64,000 nucleotides of DNA from Candidatus Saccharimonadota bacterium (GCA_028286245.1 JAQBRY010000002.1:62001-126000); one strand, 5' to 3'; positions 8,241 to 16,515 are shown, numbered from the stretch's first letter. Notes: generated by a model from the sequence alone, not told the origin. Made by a program: numbers and translations.

Positions 8241-8292
8241 GCGAATATCATAGCAAAGATGTGAGCCCAAGGAGAGTATAGCTTCGCGCCAG

Positions 8293-8441
8293 CTCGCCTT
8301 TTATTCCTTTGGGATGGCGAGTCGGGCTCGGCATAGGTTTTGGCTGACCGCCAAAACATCGAACTCTGCCGTTCGCCTCTCGCTAACTGGAGGCTCACCA
8401 AATTAAAACGCCCACCTTGCGGTGAGCGCCTTAATTTGGTG
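8293..8441. other. Cluster of four consecutive hairpins in a gene-free stretch
   Basis: Between 8241 and 8649 I see no convincing gene. The stretch holds four stems in 150 bp: 8293-8298 with 8316-8321 (CTCGCC/GGCGAG), 8337-8343 with 8351-8357 (GTTTTGG/CCAAAAC), 8375-8379 with 8390-8394 (GCCTC/GAGGC), and 8396-8406 with 8431-8441. A 68-codon frame across 8340-8546 exists, and its tail looks mildly coding, but it contains the palindromes and has no clear start. A structured RNA or decayed mobile element is possible. Confidence 0.5.
8396..8441. repeat. Long hairpin with conserved apex, copy 2
   Basis: Outer stem CACCAAATTAA (8396-8406) pairs perfectly with 8431-8441, an inner CGC/GCG and CACC/GGTG complete it, and the loop is TTGC. 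The apex at 8410-8427 is identical to 7458-7475, while the outer arms differ from copy 1 yet keep pairing and begin and end with the same CACC/GGTG. Confidence 0.8.
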
Positions 8442-8649
8442 AACCATATACGCACGAATTGGAACAATATCCTTGAGGAAATCAATAACTGGTACGACAT
8501 ACTCAAGGGGTCACGTCAGTTAAAGGTGCTCCCAGCCTTGATATGAACATAGAAGTATACAGCCATAGTGACCACCACGCCCCCGCCTATGGGCGTTGTT
8601 TTTGGTACCATCTCAAATCAATAATATATAGCGATAGCTACATCCCTGT

Positions 8650-9036
8650 ATGAGTGTCTCTGTAATGAAACCAGCAGCCCTAACACCACGGCAGAGCAAG
8701 TATCTGCACGGCTACCATGACCCCAGCAGTTCCACGTTCGGCAACTCATACCAGAGTGCTATAGCAGCAGGCTACTCTGTGCAGACTGCCCGTAACTTCA
8801 ACCACCTGCAACCAGACTGGTTATCGGAAAAAATCGGACAAATGGCTACGACTGCCATATCACCAGAGCAAATCATGGCTACACTGACCGCCATTATCAA
8901 CGACGACAGTGAACCTACTATTATCAAGCTCAAGGCTATGGAAATGACCATGAAGGCGTACAACATGCTGGCACAACGGCACGAAGGCACGCCCGCAACA
9001 GTAACCCTAAATATAGACCTTACTGGCGGCGATTAG
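8650..9036 (+). CDS. Terminase small subunit-like protein
   Basis: 128 residues. LTPRQSKYLHGY ... SYQSAIAAGYSVQTARNF near residues 11-52 matches the start of phage terminase small subunits (LTPKQxxFxxxY...QAAIxAGYSxxTA), a helix-turn-helix that binds the packaging site. The rest is helical and ends in a short beta-like tail. No large terminase, portal or capsid gene is in the window, so it is a phage remnant or a domesticated DNA-binding protein. It overlaps the end of the convergent AlbA_2 gene by 17 bp. Confidence 0.65.
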   Translation: MSVSVMKPAALTPRQSKYLHGYHDPSSSTFGNSYQSAIAAGYSVQTARNFNHLQPDWLSEKIGQMATTAISPEQIMATLTAIINDDSEPTIIKLKAMEMTMKAYNMLAQRHEGTPATVTLNIDLTGGD

Positions 9037-10360
9037 CCTGATGTATAAGTGCTGTCAGCAGGTCATTGTTAATCGTACCATAGTTGAAAGAATACAGAAT
9101 TTCTTTAGCGACGCCAGCAACGAACAGGGTAAATGCTTCGTCATCTTCAAGTACATTAGTATCAATCTCACGCTTTACGGAATAGTAGCCCGTTATGTTT
9201 TCGGGCGGGTTTTCCGTATTATATACCCACTGCGGATTAGTGAAGGGAAAATACATCAGACACTTGTCTTGACCAGAGAATTCAGCATGAAACAGCAGAT
9301 TACCCACTAGCCCCATGCTCTTATAGGACTTTTGTGCAAATTTGAGTGTGCCAACAATGTCCATAACAATCAACTGCAAGTCTGTGAACCAAAGCCGCTT
9401 AGTACCGCCATCATCTTCCTTGATATCTCTGCATAACTCAATCGGGTCTACCTGCATGACGGTGCCATAGGTATCAAGTCCGAAGAAGTAGTAGTTATCG
9501 GTAGCTGGTTTGTCGTCATGAAAAACGTAAGCCCCGTTCTGGTAAATCTTCGTGTCATAACCTCGGTGGTCTGGTGTCTGCGGTCTACGCATAGTAATGC
9601 CGTTATGTATAGGTTCGCTGGTAATCATGCGCCTAACGGAATTGACTTCTCCAACCTGTAGCGTCGGATACATAGGTAGTAGCGTTATTGTCTGGGAGCC
9701 TCTGTAGTGTTTGCGTGGCGTATACTTTACAGGCGATAACGCAGTAATGAGCGTGGCTGGACGCTCCATATCCTTCCGCATATCTTCATTGAAGGCTTGG
9801 CTCTGGTAGGCACTCTTCATCATATCCAGTAGTTGTACTCGCAGGTCAACACTGGCTTGGCGACGGTTACGCAGCATCTCCCACTGCGGAGCTGATGCAT
9901 AGTCTTCCCACTCTTGGCTCTTGGAGCGATCTGCAACTCGAATGAAAAGCACATGTTTGCTCTTGTACTCCATAAAGTGTGGTGCCGATTGGCTCGGCGG
10001 CATGTACGCCACCAACAACGCATGCTTGCCGTCTTGTGATATGCATTTCTTATACGTCGGCAACACGATTGGACTGACGCTTGCGACTATAGAATTATTT
10101 AGACGCTGTTCAAAATTATCCTCATTCTTCATGCCAGTTACAGGCAGCTTTGGAGCATCGTTCTCATCTTCAACGCCGACAATCACCCATCCGCCATTTG
10201 TGTTGGCGAACGATACCAATGTCTTTACCACGCTTTCTAGCGTGCTAAGGTCTTTCTTATAGTCCAGCCCAAGCCCCTCTTTTGGCTGCTGGTCACAGAA
10301 AGCTACAACGTCTGTGAATTCGACACTAGCAAGGTCTTTACCAAAAATGCTCGGCTGCAT
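9020..10360 (-). CDS. AlbA_2 (Schlafen-type) domain protein
   Basis: 446 residues. Residues about 25-72 (EGLGLDYKKDLSTLESVVKTLVSFANTNGGWVIVGVEDEND) match the AlbA_2/Schlafen core, whose K and the N-x-x-GG motif contact nucleotide or nucleic acid. The remaining 350 residues, with a beta-rich middle and an aromatic C-terminal part, I do not recognise. A GAGGAG site precedes the ATG. It is the last gene on the strand after the HIT-like gene (55 bp gap) in the island. AlbA_2 proteins in prokaryotes are often regulators or defence effectors; which applies here is unknown. Confidence 0.7.
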   Translation of the reverse strand: MQPSIFGKDLASVEFTDVVAFCDQQPKEGLGLDYKKDLSTLESVVKTLVSFANTNGGWVIVGVEDENDAPKLPVTGMKNEDNFEQRLNNSIVASVSPIVLPTYKKCISQDGKHALLVAYMPPSQSAPHFMEYKSKHVLFIRVADRSKSQEWEDYASAPQWEMLRNRRQASVDLRVQLLDMMKSAYQSQAFNEDMRKDMERPATLITALSPVKYTPRKHYRGSQTITLLPMYPTLQVGEVNSVRRMITSEPIHNGITMRRPQTPDHRGYDTKIYQNGAYVFHDDKPATDNYYFFGLDTYGTVMQVDPIELCRDIKEDDGGTKRLWFTDLQLIVMDIVGTLKFAQKSYKSMGLVGNLLFHAEFSGQDKCLMYFPFTNPQWVYNTENPPENITGYYSVKREIDTNVLEDDEAFTLFVAGVAKEILYSFNYGTINNDLLTALIHQANRRQ

Positions 10361-10415
10361 GAGTTTGTCTCCTCTATCTTTATAATTGTATCGATCGCTG
10401 TCAGTAGAGCGGCAT

Positions 10416-10913
10416 TTAGATGCTGAAAACTATGCCTTTATACTTGTCAGTCTTTAGCAAGCGTAACAGTTCTTCTTTTAACTGATGGCACTCCTGTTCC
10501 GTCAATGGCTCGAAGTGGTCGTAGTAGCCAGTGTTTCTGTCAGGCAGGTATAAGGCTTCAGGGAATGCAAGGAACAAAGGGTCATTGTCAGGGTGCTTCT
10601 CGCCCCAAGTGCGAAGATAAAGGCTCATGTGCACGACAGGGTCTTTTATAGGTTCCTTATAGTTCCAATTACCGAAACATGCATAATTTACCCTAGCAAC
10701 CTTTAGACCATTAGCCGTGGCAACATTTACAAAAGCCTCGCCGACAACTTGGTTCAGGTGCATGAAGCCAGCAGCTAAGCCAAGCGGCAGGTCGGATAAA
10801 TGAGCATACGGTTCTTTAGTCCAAACTACAATATGACCGCCATTCTCACGTGGATGATGCGGCTTATCGTGACCCGTAACCTTGAAGTCCTTCGTCTCTA
10901 GAATAAGGGGCAT
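10416..10913 (-). CDS. HIT-like superfamily protein (tentative)
   Basis: 165 residues. HIVVWTKEPYAHLSDLPLGLAAGFMHLNQVVGEAF resembles the N-terminal half of HIT hydrolases (HxxVxPxxHxxxLxDL), followed by VARVNYACFGNW and DPVVHMSLYLRTWG in the place of the histidine-triad strand. Only one clear His remains in that strand, so catalysis as a standard nucleotidyl hydrolase is doubtful. The ATG follows the stop of the HAD-IMPase gene by one base, showing translational coupling with it. Confidence 0.5.
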   Translation of the reverse strand: MPLILETKDFKVTGHDKPHHPRENGGHIVVWTKEPYAHLSDLPLGLAAGFMHLNQVVGEAFVNVATANGLKVARVNYACFGNWNYKEPIKDPVVHMSLYLRTWGEKHPDNDPLFLAFPEALYLPDRNTGYYDHFEPLTEQECHQLKEELLRLLKTDKYKGIVFSI

Positions 10914-10914
10914 G

Positions 10915-12381
10915 CTATGCCTGGCTCTCTACTGGTTGAAGAGCTGTAAGCAACTCTTGGTGAAGATGTCCGTTAGAAACTACCAAACCTCTTATCTCAC
11001 CGTCCAGCCTGCCAGCATCACCACCGTATAGGTCAGTAACCGTACCGCCAGCTCCTTCCACAATGAGCTTTACCGAAGCTGCCTCAAAGGGCGTCTTTAC
11101 GCCGATGTAAGCACCTTCTGCCAGTCCTGCTGCTACTTGCGTACAACCAAACGCCAAGGCACGAAGGTTTAGCACCTTACCACCGTTAGCTTCTAGACGG
11201 TCATACACGGCACCATTCGTTGCTAGACCCTCGCCGTGTATTTTGCTGCCAAGATAGATATAGCTACTCTTTACTTGTGCCTTTTCAGATACCCTGACGG
11301 GGCTACCATTCAATGTTGTAGCTTCACCTCGTTGAGCTGCAAAGAGCTGGTCTTTTTCGGGATTATAGACAAGCCCGAACAGTGGCTGACCATCTGCGTC
11401 CAGCCGTGCTAAGCAACAAGTGACGGCATTTATACCTTGTTCAAGAGCTTGTGTGCCGTCAATCGGGTCAAGTACCCAGGTCATGCCACTTGGTGCCTCT
11501 CCATCAGCACTTTGCTCTTCGCCATACACTCTATCATTCGGGAACTGACGGCTCAGTTCTTCAATAACCATTTTATTCACGGCAATATCTACAGAAGTAA
11601 CTGGAGTATTGTCCTCTTTCCATGCGCTCGTGTAATCACCCGCAGCCAGGCTACTACGGATAAGCTCACCAGCCTGACGAACTAAGCCCTGGGCAAACTC
11701 AAACCCTTCGTCTTCTATCTTTACTTCACCCATTTCACCAGTGATTGGCATAGTCGTTACTCCTGTCTTTTCAAGTTCTTGCTCAACAATTCGTACTGCG
11801 TCTTGCCAGTCGGTTGCGGTGTACTCTGGCGGGTAATTATGCCCTGTCCTGTTGTACGGCTGTGGTATCAGGACAGCGGGTAAGCCGTGGGTAACTGCAC
11901 TTTCACAATACTTGACTGCGTCATCTAGCAAGACCTTCCCACCAAGTTCCTTAACAATCTCACCCTTTTCACGATGTGTGTCGTTAGAGGGCTCGGTGGT
12001 AAAGTAGACTTCTGAAATAAGGTCGCCAAAATGCTCACTAATTGCAGCTTTTGTGGGTTCATAGAACATGTCATAATTTCGTGATGTCAATGCGATGACC
12101 TTAGCACCAGTTTGACGAACAAGATGCTCAAGTGCTTCTTTTGCACCTTCGACTTGGCGATAATTGGCAGTATCAAGCTGGTATTTATGGAATTGGTCAA
12201 CCCCATCAACGACAAACTTGCTCCTGTCATGCTCTGCATTGTGATTGAAAATGTCTGTGACGTCGTGGTTGGTGCCATTTGCAACGTTTGCTGCGGTAAC
12301 GGCGTCAATTGGGGTATCGAAGAGTACACCGTCAATGTCAACGACTACAATCGGTTGCTCAGCTAATGCTGGTTCAGGCAT
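10915..12381 (-). CDS. HAD phosphatase - inositol monophosphatase family fusion
   Basis: 488 residues in two catalytic domains. Residues 11-205 form a HAD hydrolase of the 5'-nucleotidase type: D15 and D17 in VVDIDGVLFDT, S100 in ALTSRN, and LLDDAVKYC at 151-159. Residues 220-480 form an IMPase-family phosphatase: D265 in VTSVDIAVN, E288/E289 in YGEEQS, D305/D308 in LDPIDGT, and FEAASVKLIVEGAGG near 432-446, where the usual metal/substrate Asp of the WD-x-A-A motif is Glu (E433). The gene overlaps the histidine phosphatase gene by 8 bp and is followed after one base by the HIT-like gene. PAP-, inositol- or nucleotide-phosphate removal are all possible. Confidence 0.85.
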   Translation of the reverse strand: MPEPALAEQPIVVVDIDGVLFDTPIDAVTAANVANGTNHDVTDIFNHNAEHDRSKFVVDGVDQFHKYQLDTANYRQVEGAKEALEHLVRQTGAKVIALTSRNYDMFYEPTKAAISEHFGDLISEVYFTTEPSNDTHREKGEIVKELGGKVLLDDAVKYCESAVTHGLPAVLIPQPYNRTGHNYPPEYTATDWQDAVRIVEQELEKTGVTTMPITGEMGEVKIEDEGFEFAQGLVRQAGELIRSSLAAGDYTSAWKEDNTPVTSVDIAVNKMVIEELSRQFPNDRVYGEEQSADGEAPSGMTWVLDPIDGTQALEQGINAVTCCLARLDADGQPLFGLVYNPEKDQLFAAQRGEATTLNGSPVRVSEKAQVKSSYIYLGSKIHGEGLATNGAVYDRLEANGGKVLNLRALAFGCTQVAAGLAEGAYIGVKTPFEAASVKLIVEGAGGTVTDLYGGDAGRLDGEIRGLVVSNGHLHQELLTALQPVESQA

Positions 12382-12928
12382 GTTCCGCCCCTAAACTCAC
12401 CTCAATAAACTCGGCGTTATTCATTTGGTTTACAGGGTCAAAGTCTTGAAACCGTGTTCTACCTTTTGCAACCTGTAAGAAGTAAAAACCAGAGGTAGCA
12501 TGTCCGACTACAACTGTAGCGCCAGCGGTCTGATTAGCTAGTCCTTTTACCTTAGCAAGTGCAGTCTGCATGCGTGCTATCAGTTCTGCTTGCGGCTCAA
12601 AGCCATGTTCGGTGTCATTCTGGTAAAAATACTCCGTTTCGTGTATTTTCGGACCGCCTTCAAGGTCACCCATTCGGCGTTCATGAAGCTCATCAACGAT
12701 GGTAATGTCATGTATGGGAATACCTAGCTCACCAGCAATTATCTCTGCTGTCTGCTGAGCACGGATAAAGGGCGAGCATGCGATCAGCGTTACATTTTCG
12801 CCTTTTAAGTCCTGCCCTGTCACCCTGGCTTGCTCAAGCCCTTCTTCTGCAAGTGGCGTGTTTGGCTCACCGATAGTTAAGGCTGCATTTGCGAGACTTT
12901 TACCATGCCGTACGAAGAGAATTTTCAT
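12374..12928 (-). CDS. Histidine phosphatase (phosphoglycerate mutase-like)
   Basis: 184 residues with the catalytic R7-H8-G9 at the start, R56 in ACSPFIRAQQTAEII, the acid E83 in DELHERRMGDLEG and H143 in VVVGHAT, all in the order of the branch-1 histidine phosphatases. TATGAT lies eight bases upstream of the ATG, so this is probably the first gene of the operon that continues with the HAD-IMPase fusion and HIT-like gene. It has no export signal. The substrate is unknown; the company of three other phosphate-handling proteins hints at a nucleotide or sugar phosphate. Confidence 0.85.
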   Translation of the reverse strand: MKILFVRHGKSLANAALTIGEPNTPLAEEGLEQARVTGQDLKGENVTLIACSPFIRAQQTAEIIAGELGIPIHDITIVDELHERRMGDLEGGPKIHETEYFYQNDTEHGFEPQAELIARMQTALAKVKGLANQTAGATVVVGHATSGFYFLQVAKGRTRFQDFDPVNQMNNAEFIEVSLGAEHA

Positions 12929-12984
12929 ATACCAGTATCATAACACTTTGGGAAGTATTTCTAGTGCATAGAGGGTATCAAAAA

Positions 12985-13686
12985 CTAGCCAATAGGATGC
13001 CCTGTGGCAGCTGCTATGGCTTTGGCAATTTGGATAGCTAAAGCACCGGCACCGGCTAGGTCTGCTGCTCGTCCAATTGTCGTCCATAATGCTGCCATGA
13101 CACTTACGTTGGGGTTAGGTTTTGCAAGCTGTTGCTTCAAGCTTTCCACATCACTGACAGCGTCTTGCCGTTCTTCTACACTCAGTTCATTAGCCTCCGA
13201 GAGAGTCTGTTGCAACTCATCTAGTGACTGATATAGCTGCAGGTGTGTATTGACGATATTATTATTGCCCACAATTACTGGAGCATTGGAGGTATTGATT
13301 GTGATGCTTTGCAACGGCATAAACGGCTTCTTGGAGAATTCAGTCTCTCCTTCGAGCAAATCGATAGCTTTGACATCTAGCGTGTAGCGGTAGGTAGTGT
13401 GCTTAAACGAAGTTGGCGAGCCAGTGCGTCGTGCAATGGACCGGGCACCAGACGACATGCCAATCTTAACTGATTTGGTTTCTTGTGACCGCTTTAGCAT
13501 ATGGGCAGCCTTTAGATAGTTAACGGCTTGGGTAACCTGCTGCTGCGTCAAGTCGGTATAGCCAGCATTACGAAGAGCTCGTCGTATCTGCTCTAGCGTA
13601 AGCTGTAACTCACTCTCATTGCGTGCCTTCTTGCGGCTTTCGTTCATTGCTGTAAGTACAGCGTTGCGTATTTCTTGGTCAGACAT
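12985..13686 (-). CDS. Winged-helix-like protein with hydrophobic C-terminus
   Basis: 233 residues from the ATG at 13686, which has an AGAGGAG site; a TTG at 13707 is less likely. Residues about 30-65 (LTLEQIRRALRNAGYTDLTQQQVTQAVNYLKAAHML) look like a winged helix-turn-helix. A short Asn-rich strand (VIVGNNNIVN) follows, then a coiled coil (SLDELQQTLSEANELSVEERQDAVSDVESLKQQL) and a hydrophobic Ala-rich end that may insert in a membrane or oligomerise. A 16-bp palindrome lies just upstream, suggesting autoregulation. No family is known to me. Confidence 0.6.
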   Translation of the reverse strand: MSDQEIRNAVLTAMNESRKKARNESELQLTLEQIRRALRNAGYTDLTQQQVTQAVNYLKAAHMLKRSQETKSVKIGMSSGARSIARRTGSPTSFKHTTYRYTLDVKAIDLLEGETEFSKKPFMPLQSITINTSNAPVIVGNNNIVNTHLQLYQSLDELQQTLSEANELSVEERQDAVSDVESLKQQLAKPNPNVSVMAALWTTIGRAADLAGAGALAIQIAKAIAAATGHPIG

Positions 13687-13698
13687 AGCATCTCCTCT

Positions 13699-13714
13699 GT
13701 TATACAAGTATAAC
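13699..13714. promoter_or_regulatory. Palindrome upstream of winged-helix gene
   Basis: GTTATAC-AA-GTATAAC is a perfect 16-bp inverted repeat, 12 bp upstream of the ATG at 13686 and overlapping a TATACT/TATAAC -10-like hexamer. It is a likely operator for the adjacent DNA-binding-like protein. Confidence 0.5.
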
Positions 13715-13899
13715 TTACATATTGACTAGGTGAACCATGTTGACAAGGTTTAACTAAGATACTATGGCATTGTTTTTTGATGCACAAGAAGCTATACTAG
13801 AAGCATCTTCGGCACGCGTGACCATGAGACGAAGGAGACTAATCCATAGAGCTAAATAAGCTCTACCGAGCGAGCCGGAAACGCCGTCGTTCTAAACCA

Positions 13900-14085
13900 T
13901 TGAATAAAGTCTCATTAAGTCACAAGCCACCCATAATAACCGTCAAGGAAGCCCGCAAGTTGCTGGGTGCCGACGCCGCACATCTAACCGACGGAGAATT
14001 AGAGCTGATGATATCACAGTCAGAACAGCTCTTACGTTTTATATTCCGTGATTATATTGTTCGTAAACAAACGGTGGTAAAATAA
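13900..14085 (+). CDS. Small helical protein upstream of recombinase (excisionase-like position)
   Basis: At least 61 residues from a TTG at 13900. ITVKEARKLLGADAAHLTDGELELMISQSEQLLRFIFRDYIV is a compact helical domain. The frame is open back to 13843 and a strong AAGGAG at 13832-13837 sits eight bases before an in-frame ATA (13846), so the true product may begin there with a basic KLYRASRKRRRSK stretch and reach 79 residues. It ends five bases before the serine recombinase start, the usual place for a recombination directionality factor or regulator. Function is unproven. Confidence 0.6.
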   Translation: MNKVSLSHKPPIITVKEARKLLGADAAHLTDGELELMISQSEQLLRFIFRDYIVRKQTVVK

Positions 14086-14089
14086 GGGT

Positions 14090-15629
14090 ATGGAAAACGC
14101 TCGTAAAGCCATCGCCTACATCAGGGTCTCCACCGCCGGTCAAGTTGATGGTGCAAGCCTCGGCACACAAGAGAGACGATGCCAAGAATGGGCGTTGCAG
14201 AACGGCGTGCTGATGACCCGCACATTCCGTGAAGAAGGCGTGTCCGCTAAGACGACAGACCGCCCAAAGCTCCAGGAGATTTAGCATACATAGCCGAGCA
14301 TCACAGTGAGATCAACTACCTAGTGGTTTATGAGGTTGACCGCCTTGCCCGCAACCTCAACGACTTCGTGGCTATCAGCGAGAAGATAGGGCATTCAGTT
14401 GAAAGACCCAAGCTCTAACCTAAACAACACTAAGTCAGATAATCTGATACGCAACGTCAAAGCTGTCCTTGCTCAGTTCGATAATGAACTCAAGTCAGAG
14501 CGGGTCAAAGATAACATGCAGAAGCACGCCAATGATGGCTACCGCATGTCTAAAGCTCCTTATGGTCTCCGTAACGTGCGTGACCTGCTCCGGCAAGTCC
14601 ACCGTTGAGCCTATCGACGGTAAAGCAGAACATGTCGCCTATCTTCTCAATGAGTTCTCTAAAGGTACTTACACCATCAAGGAGCTCATAGAAATGGCTC
14701 ATGAGCGTGGCTTAACCCGTCTCAACGGCAAGCCTATGGACCATATGTTCATGGGCAAGATGCTCAGGCAACCGCTCTATGCACGTTTAGAGCAGAGCCT
14801 ACACACTGGCGGCGAGCTCGTCGATAGCGTATTCGATGGCATTATCAGCAAGCAGACCTTCTACCGTATCCAGCAAGTGTTAGAGAACAACAAGAACTCC
14901 AAGACCGGCGGCTACGTCGTAAATCACCCCGACTATCCACTTCGCCGCTTCATACGCTGTGCAACCTGTGGGCGACCTATACGAGGCGGCGCGTCTACTG
15001 GCGCTAGTGGCAAGACTTACCCACGCTACCACTGTGACAAGTGCAAGAAAGCCGCCGTGCAGCTTGATGAGCTTGACGACAAGTTCGCCGCTCTCCTGGA
15101 AGACGTTACACCTAACGAGCTATCCCTAAAACTCATGAAGACAATGATTGTCCGTGTATGGAATGATGAGCTCAAGACCCTGCATAACGAACGCAAGAGC
15201 CTCCAGGCACACATTGATTCCCTAGAAGAGCACAAGCAGAAGGCTACCGACAAGGTTGTATCTGATGAGATAACGAAGAATGAGAAGTTAACGATACACC
15301 GTAAGGCTGATGAACAGATAAGCGACCTACAGAAAGCCGTCAGTAAGCTCGGTAAACAAATCGGCACTAAGCAAGAAGCTATCGACTACGCACTCAGCTA
15401 TATGGACGATGCACCACGCTTGTGGCGAGACGCCAGCCCAGACGTGCGGGTCACGTACCAGGCGATGGTCTTCCCCAAAGGATTAGACTTCAACTTCTAC
15501 ACTAAAGAACTTGGAACACCCGTTTTGAGTCATCTTTACACCTTAGCGAACATGAAAACAGGCACCGAAGTGCCTGATAATTCTACTATGGTGATCTCAC
15601 GGAGAATCGAACTCCGATTGCCAGGATGA
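14090..15629 (+). pseudogene. Large serine recombinase, broken by three frameshifts
   Basis: The start (AIAYIRVSTAGQVDGASLGTQE) carries the catalytic serine of the resolvase domain; YEVDRLARNLNDFV, then AVLAQFDNELKSERV, a recombinase domain and the zinc ribbon CATCG...CDKC with a coiled coil follow, as in large serine integrases. The frame changes near 14278 (LQEI then LAYIAEHH), near 14388 (SEKI then GIQLKDPSS) and near 14588 (LRNVRDL then SGKSTVEPIDG). The last 38 bases overlap the tRNA-Glu gene on the other strand, consistent with integration at its 3' end. With three indels it should be inactive unless they are assembly errors. Confidence 0.88.
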
Positions 15630-15663
15630 AAACCTGGTGTCCTAACCGTTAGACGATGAGACC
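15592..15663 (-). tRNA. trnE: tRNA-Glu (TTC)
   Basis: Read on the minus strand it starts GGTCTCATCGTCTAACGG, has the anticodon stem CCAGG/CCTGG with loop TTTTCAT giving anticodon TTC, the T-arm CGGAG-TTCGATT-CTCCG and acceptor GGTCTCA/TGAGATC with discriminator A. No CCA is encoded. The recombinase pseudogene runs into its 3' end. The 10-mer GCGGTCTCAT recurs about 80 bp upstream (15737-15746), a possible fragment. Confidence 0.95.
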
Positions 15664-15825
15664 GCGAGGCAGGAATGTATGTTTCGATGCTTGCATCGTA
15701 AACTACTTTCCGACGAGTGGTCGTCATATCGAAGATATGAGACCGCATTAACTACGTACAGTTATCGATAATTGTAACCGGTAAATTGTACCATAACAGA
15801 TACAAAAATGGAAGTTTCGCGCTAG

Positions 15826-16515
15826 CTAAAGGCTGAATTTAAAGGAAGCTGTCAAAATAGTATCGAATGTTTTCAGCACATCCGGGTCGCTGGTTTGCTG
15901 CATATACTGCGCCTTATAATCTAGGCCGCCTTTAGTAAATGTGTAGTCAACCACGATAGTGCCGCTTGGGATATCGCCAAACCCATTTGGAGCCGCATGC
16001 TCTACTACTGTTCCCTGGTCGCGTTTAGCTGATACGCCGTCGATTGTCACCGTTTTTGAAGATACGCTGGCATACATAGCAGGATCGAGTTCTATGAGCG
16101 ACTTATTTACTGAGTTGCCCTTTTCTGTCCACGAGAAAGTTACTTCTCCGGCAGCTTCCGAGCCGCATTTACCAGCATGGCCAGTGTCTGGCCCTAGCAT
16201 GAATATACCGCCGTCATTAGAAACGCAGTATTCCGGGAACTGCGCAGTCGCCCAAGATGACGGATACTTGAGGCTAAATTTACCACTGGGTTCAGTGTGC
16301 GAGGCCCAGCCAGTCGTCGGATCAATGACAGGAGCCGTTTTAGGTACTGCGCTGGCATCAGTTGTAGCACTACTACTCGAAGCTTTGCTACTAGCGCTAT
16401 CCTGCCCGCGCTTGTAAACGTAGAAACCGCCGCTAATGATTAGCGCCAATACGACCAGTCCTAGGAGGAGTTCTACGGCGCTAAAGCCCTGTTGTCGTTT
16501 GCGGAGTGATGTCAT
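15826..16515 (-). CDS. Type IV pilin-like protein
   Basis: 229 residues. The N-terminus MTSLRKRQQ-GFSAVE followed by a 20-residue hydrophobic helix (LLLGLVVLALIISGGFYVYK) is a class III prepilin signal: cleavage after G10, F11 as the new N-terminus, E15 at +5. The rest is an extracellular domain after a Ser/Ala linker, with GKFSLKYPSSW resembling the PsbP-like start of many exported Patescibacteria proteins, and a C-x(n)-C pair (C97, C116 region). No pilus assembly genes are in the window. It may be a minor pilin or pseudopilin. Confidence 0.75.
   Translation of the reverse strand: MTSLRKRQQGFSAVELLLGLVVLALIISGGFYVYKRGQDSASSKASSSSATTDASAVPKTAPVIDPTTGWASHTEPSGKFSLKYPSSWATAQFPEYCVSNDGGIFMLGPDTGHAGKCGSEAAGEVTFSWTEKGNSVNKSLIELDPAMYASVSSKTVTIDGVSAKRDQGTVVEHAAPNGFGDIPSGTIVVDYTFTKGGLDYKAQYMQQTSDPDVLKTFDTILTASFKFSL

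Noticed and set aside
8354-8372. Left attachment site for the tRNA-Glu island
   Set aside because: ATCGAACTC matches part of the tRNA-Glu T-arm, but the match is nine bases and does not extend.
8340-8546. 68-codon frame on the plus strand across the hairpin cluster
   Set aside because: It starts inside one palindrome and runs through two others; no ribosome site. The last 30 residues look mildly coding, so a decayed gene end is possible but not supportable.
8650-9036. Complete prophage around the terminase-like gene
   Set aside because: No large terminase, portal, capsid or lysis genes are present; only a single small-subunit-like gene is seen.
13740-13770. Promoter TTGACA before the recombinase-linked genes
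   Set aside because: The best -10 is only 14 bp away, too close for a normal promoter.
14399-14608. Separate small recombinase-like gene
   Set aside because: It is the continuation of the frameshifted serine recombinase, not an independent gene.
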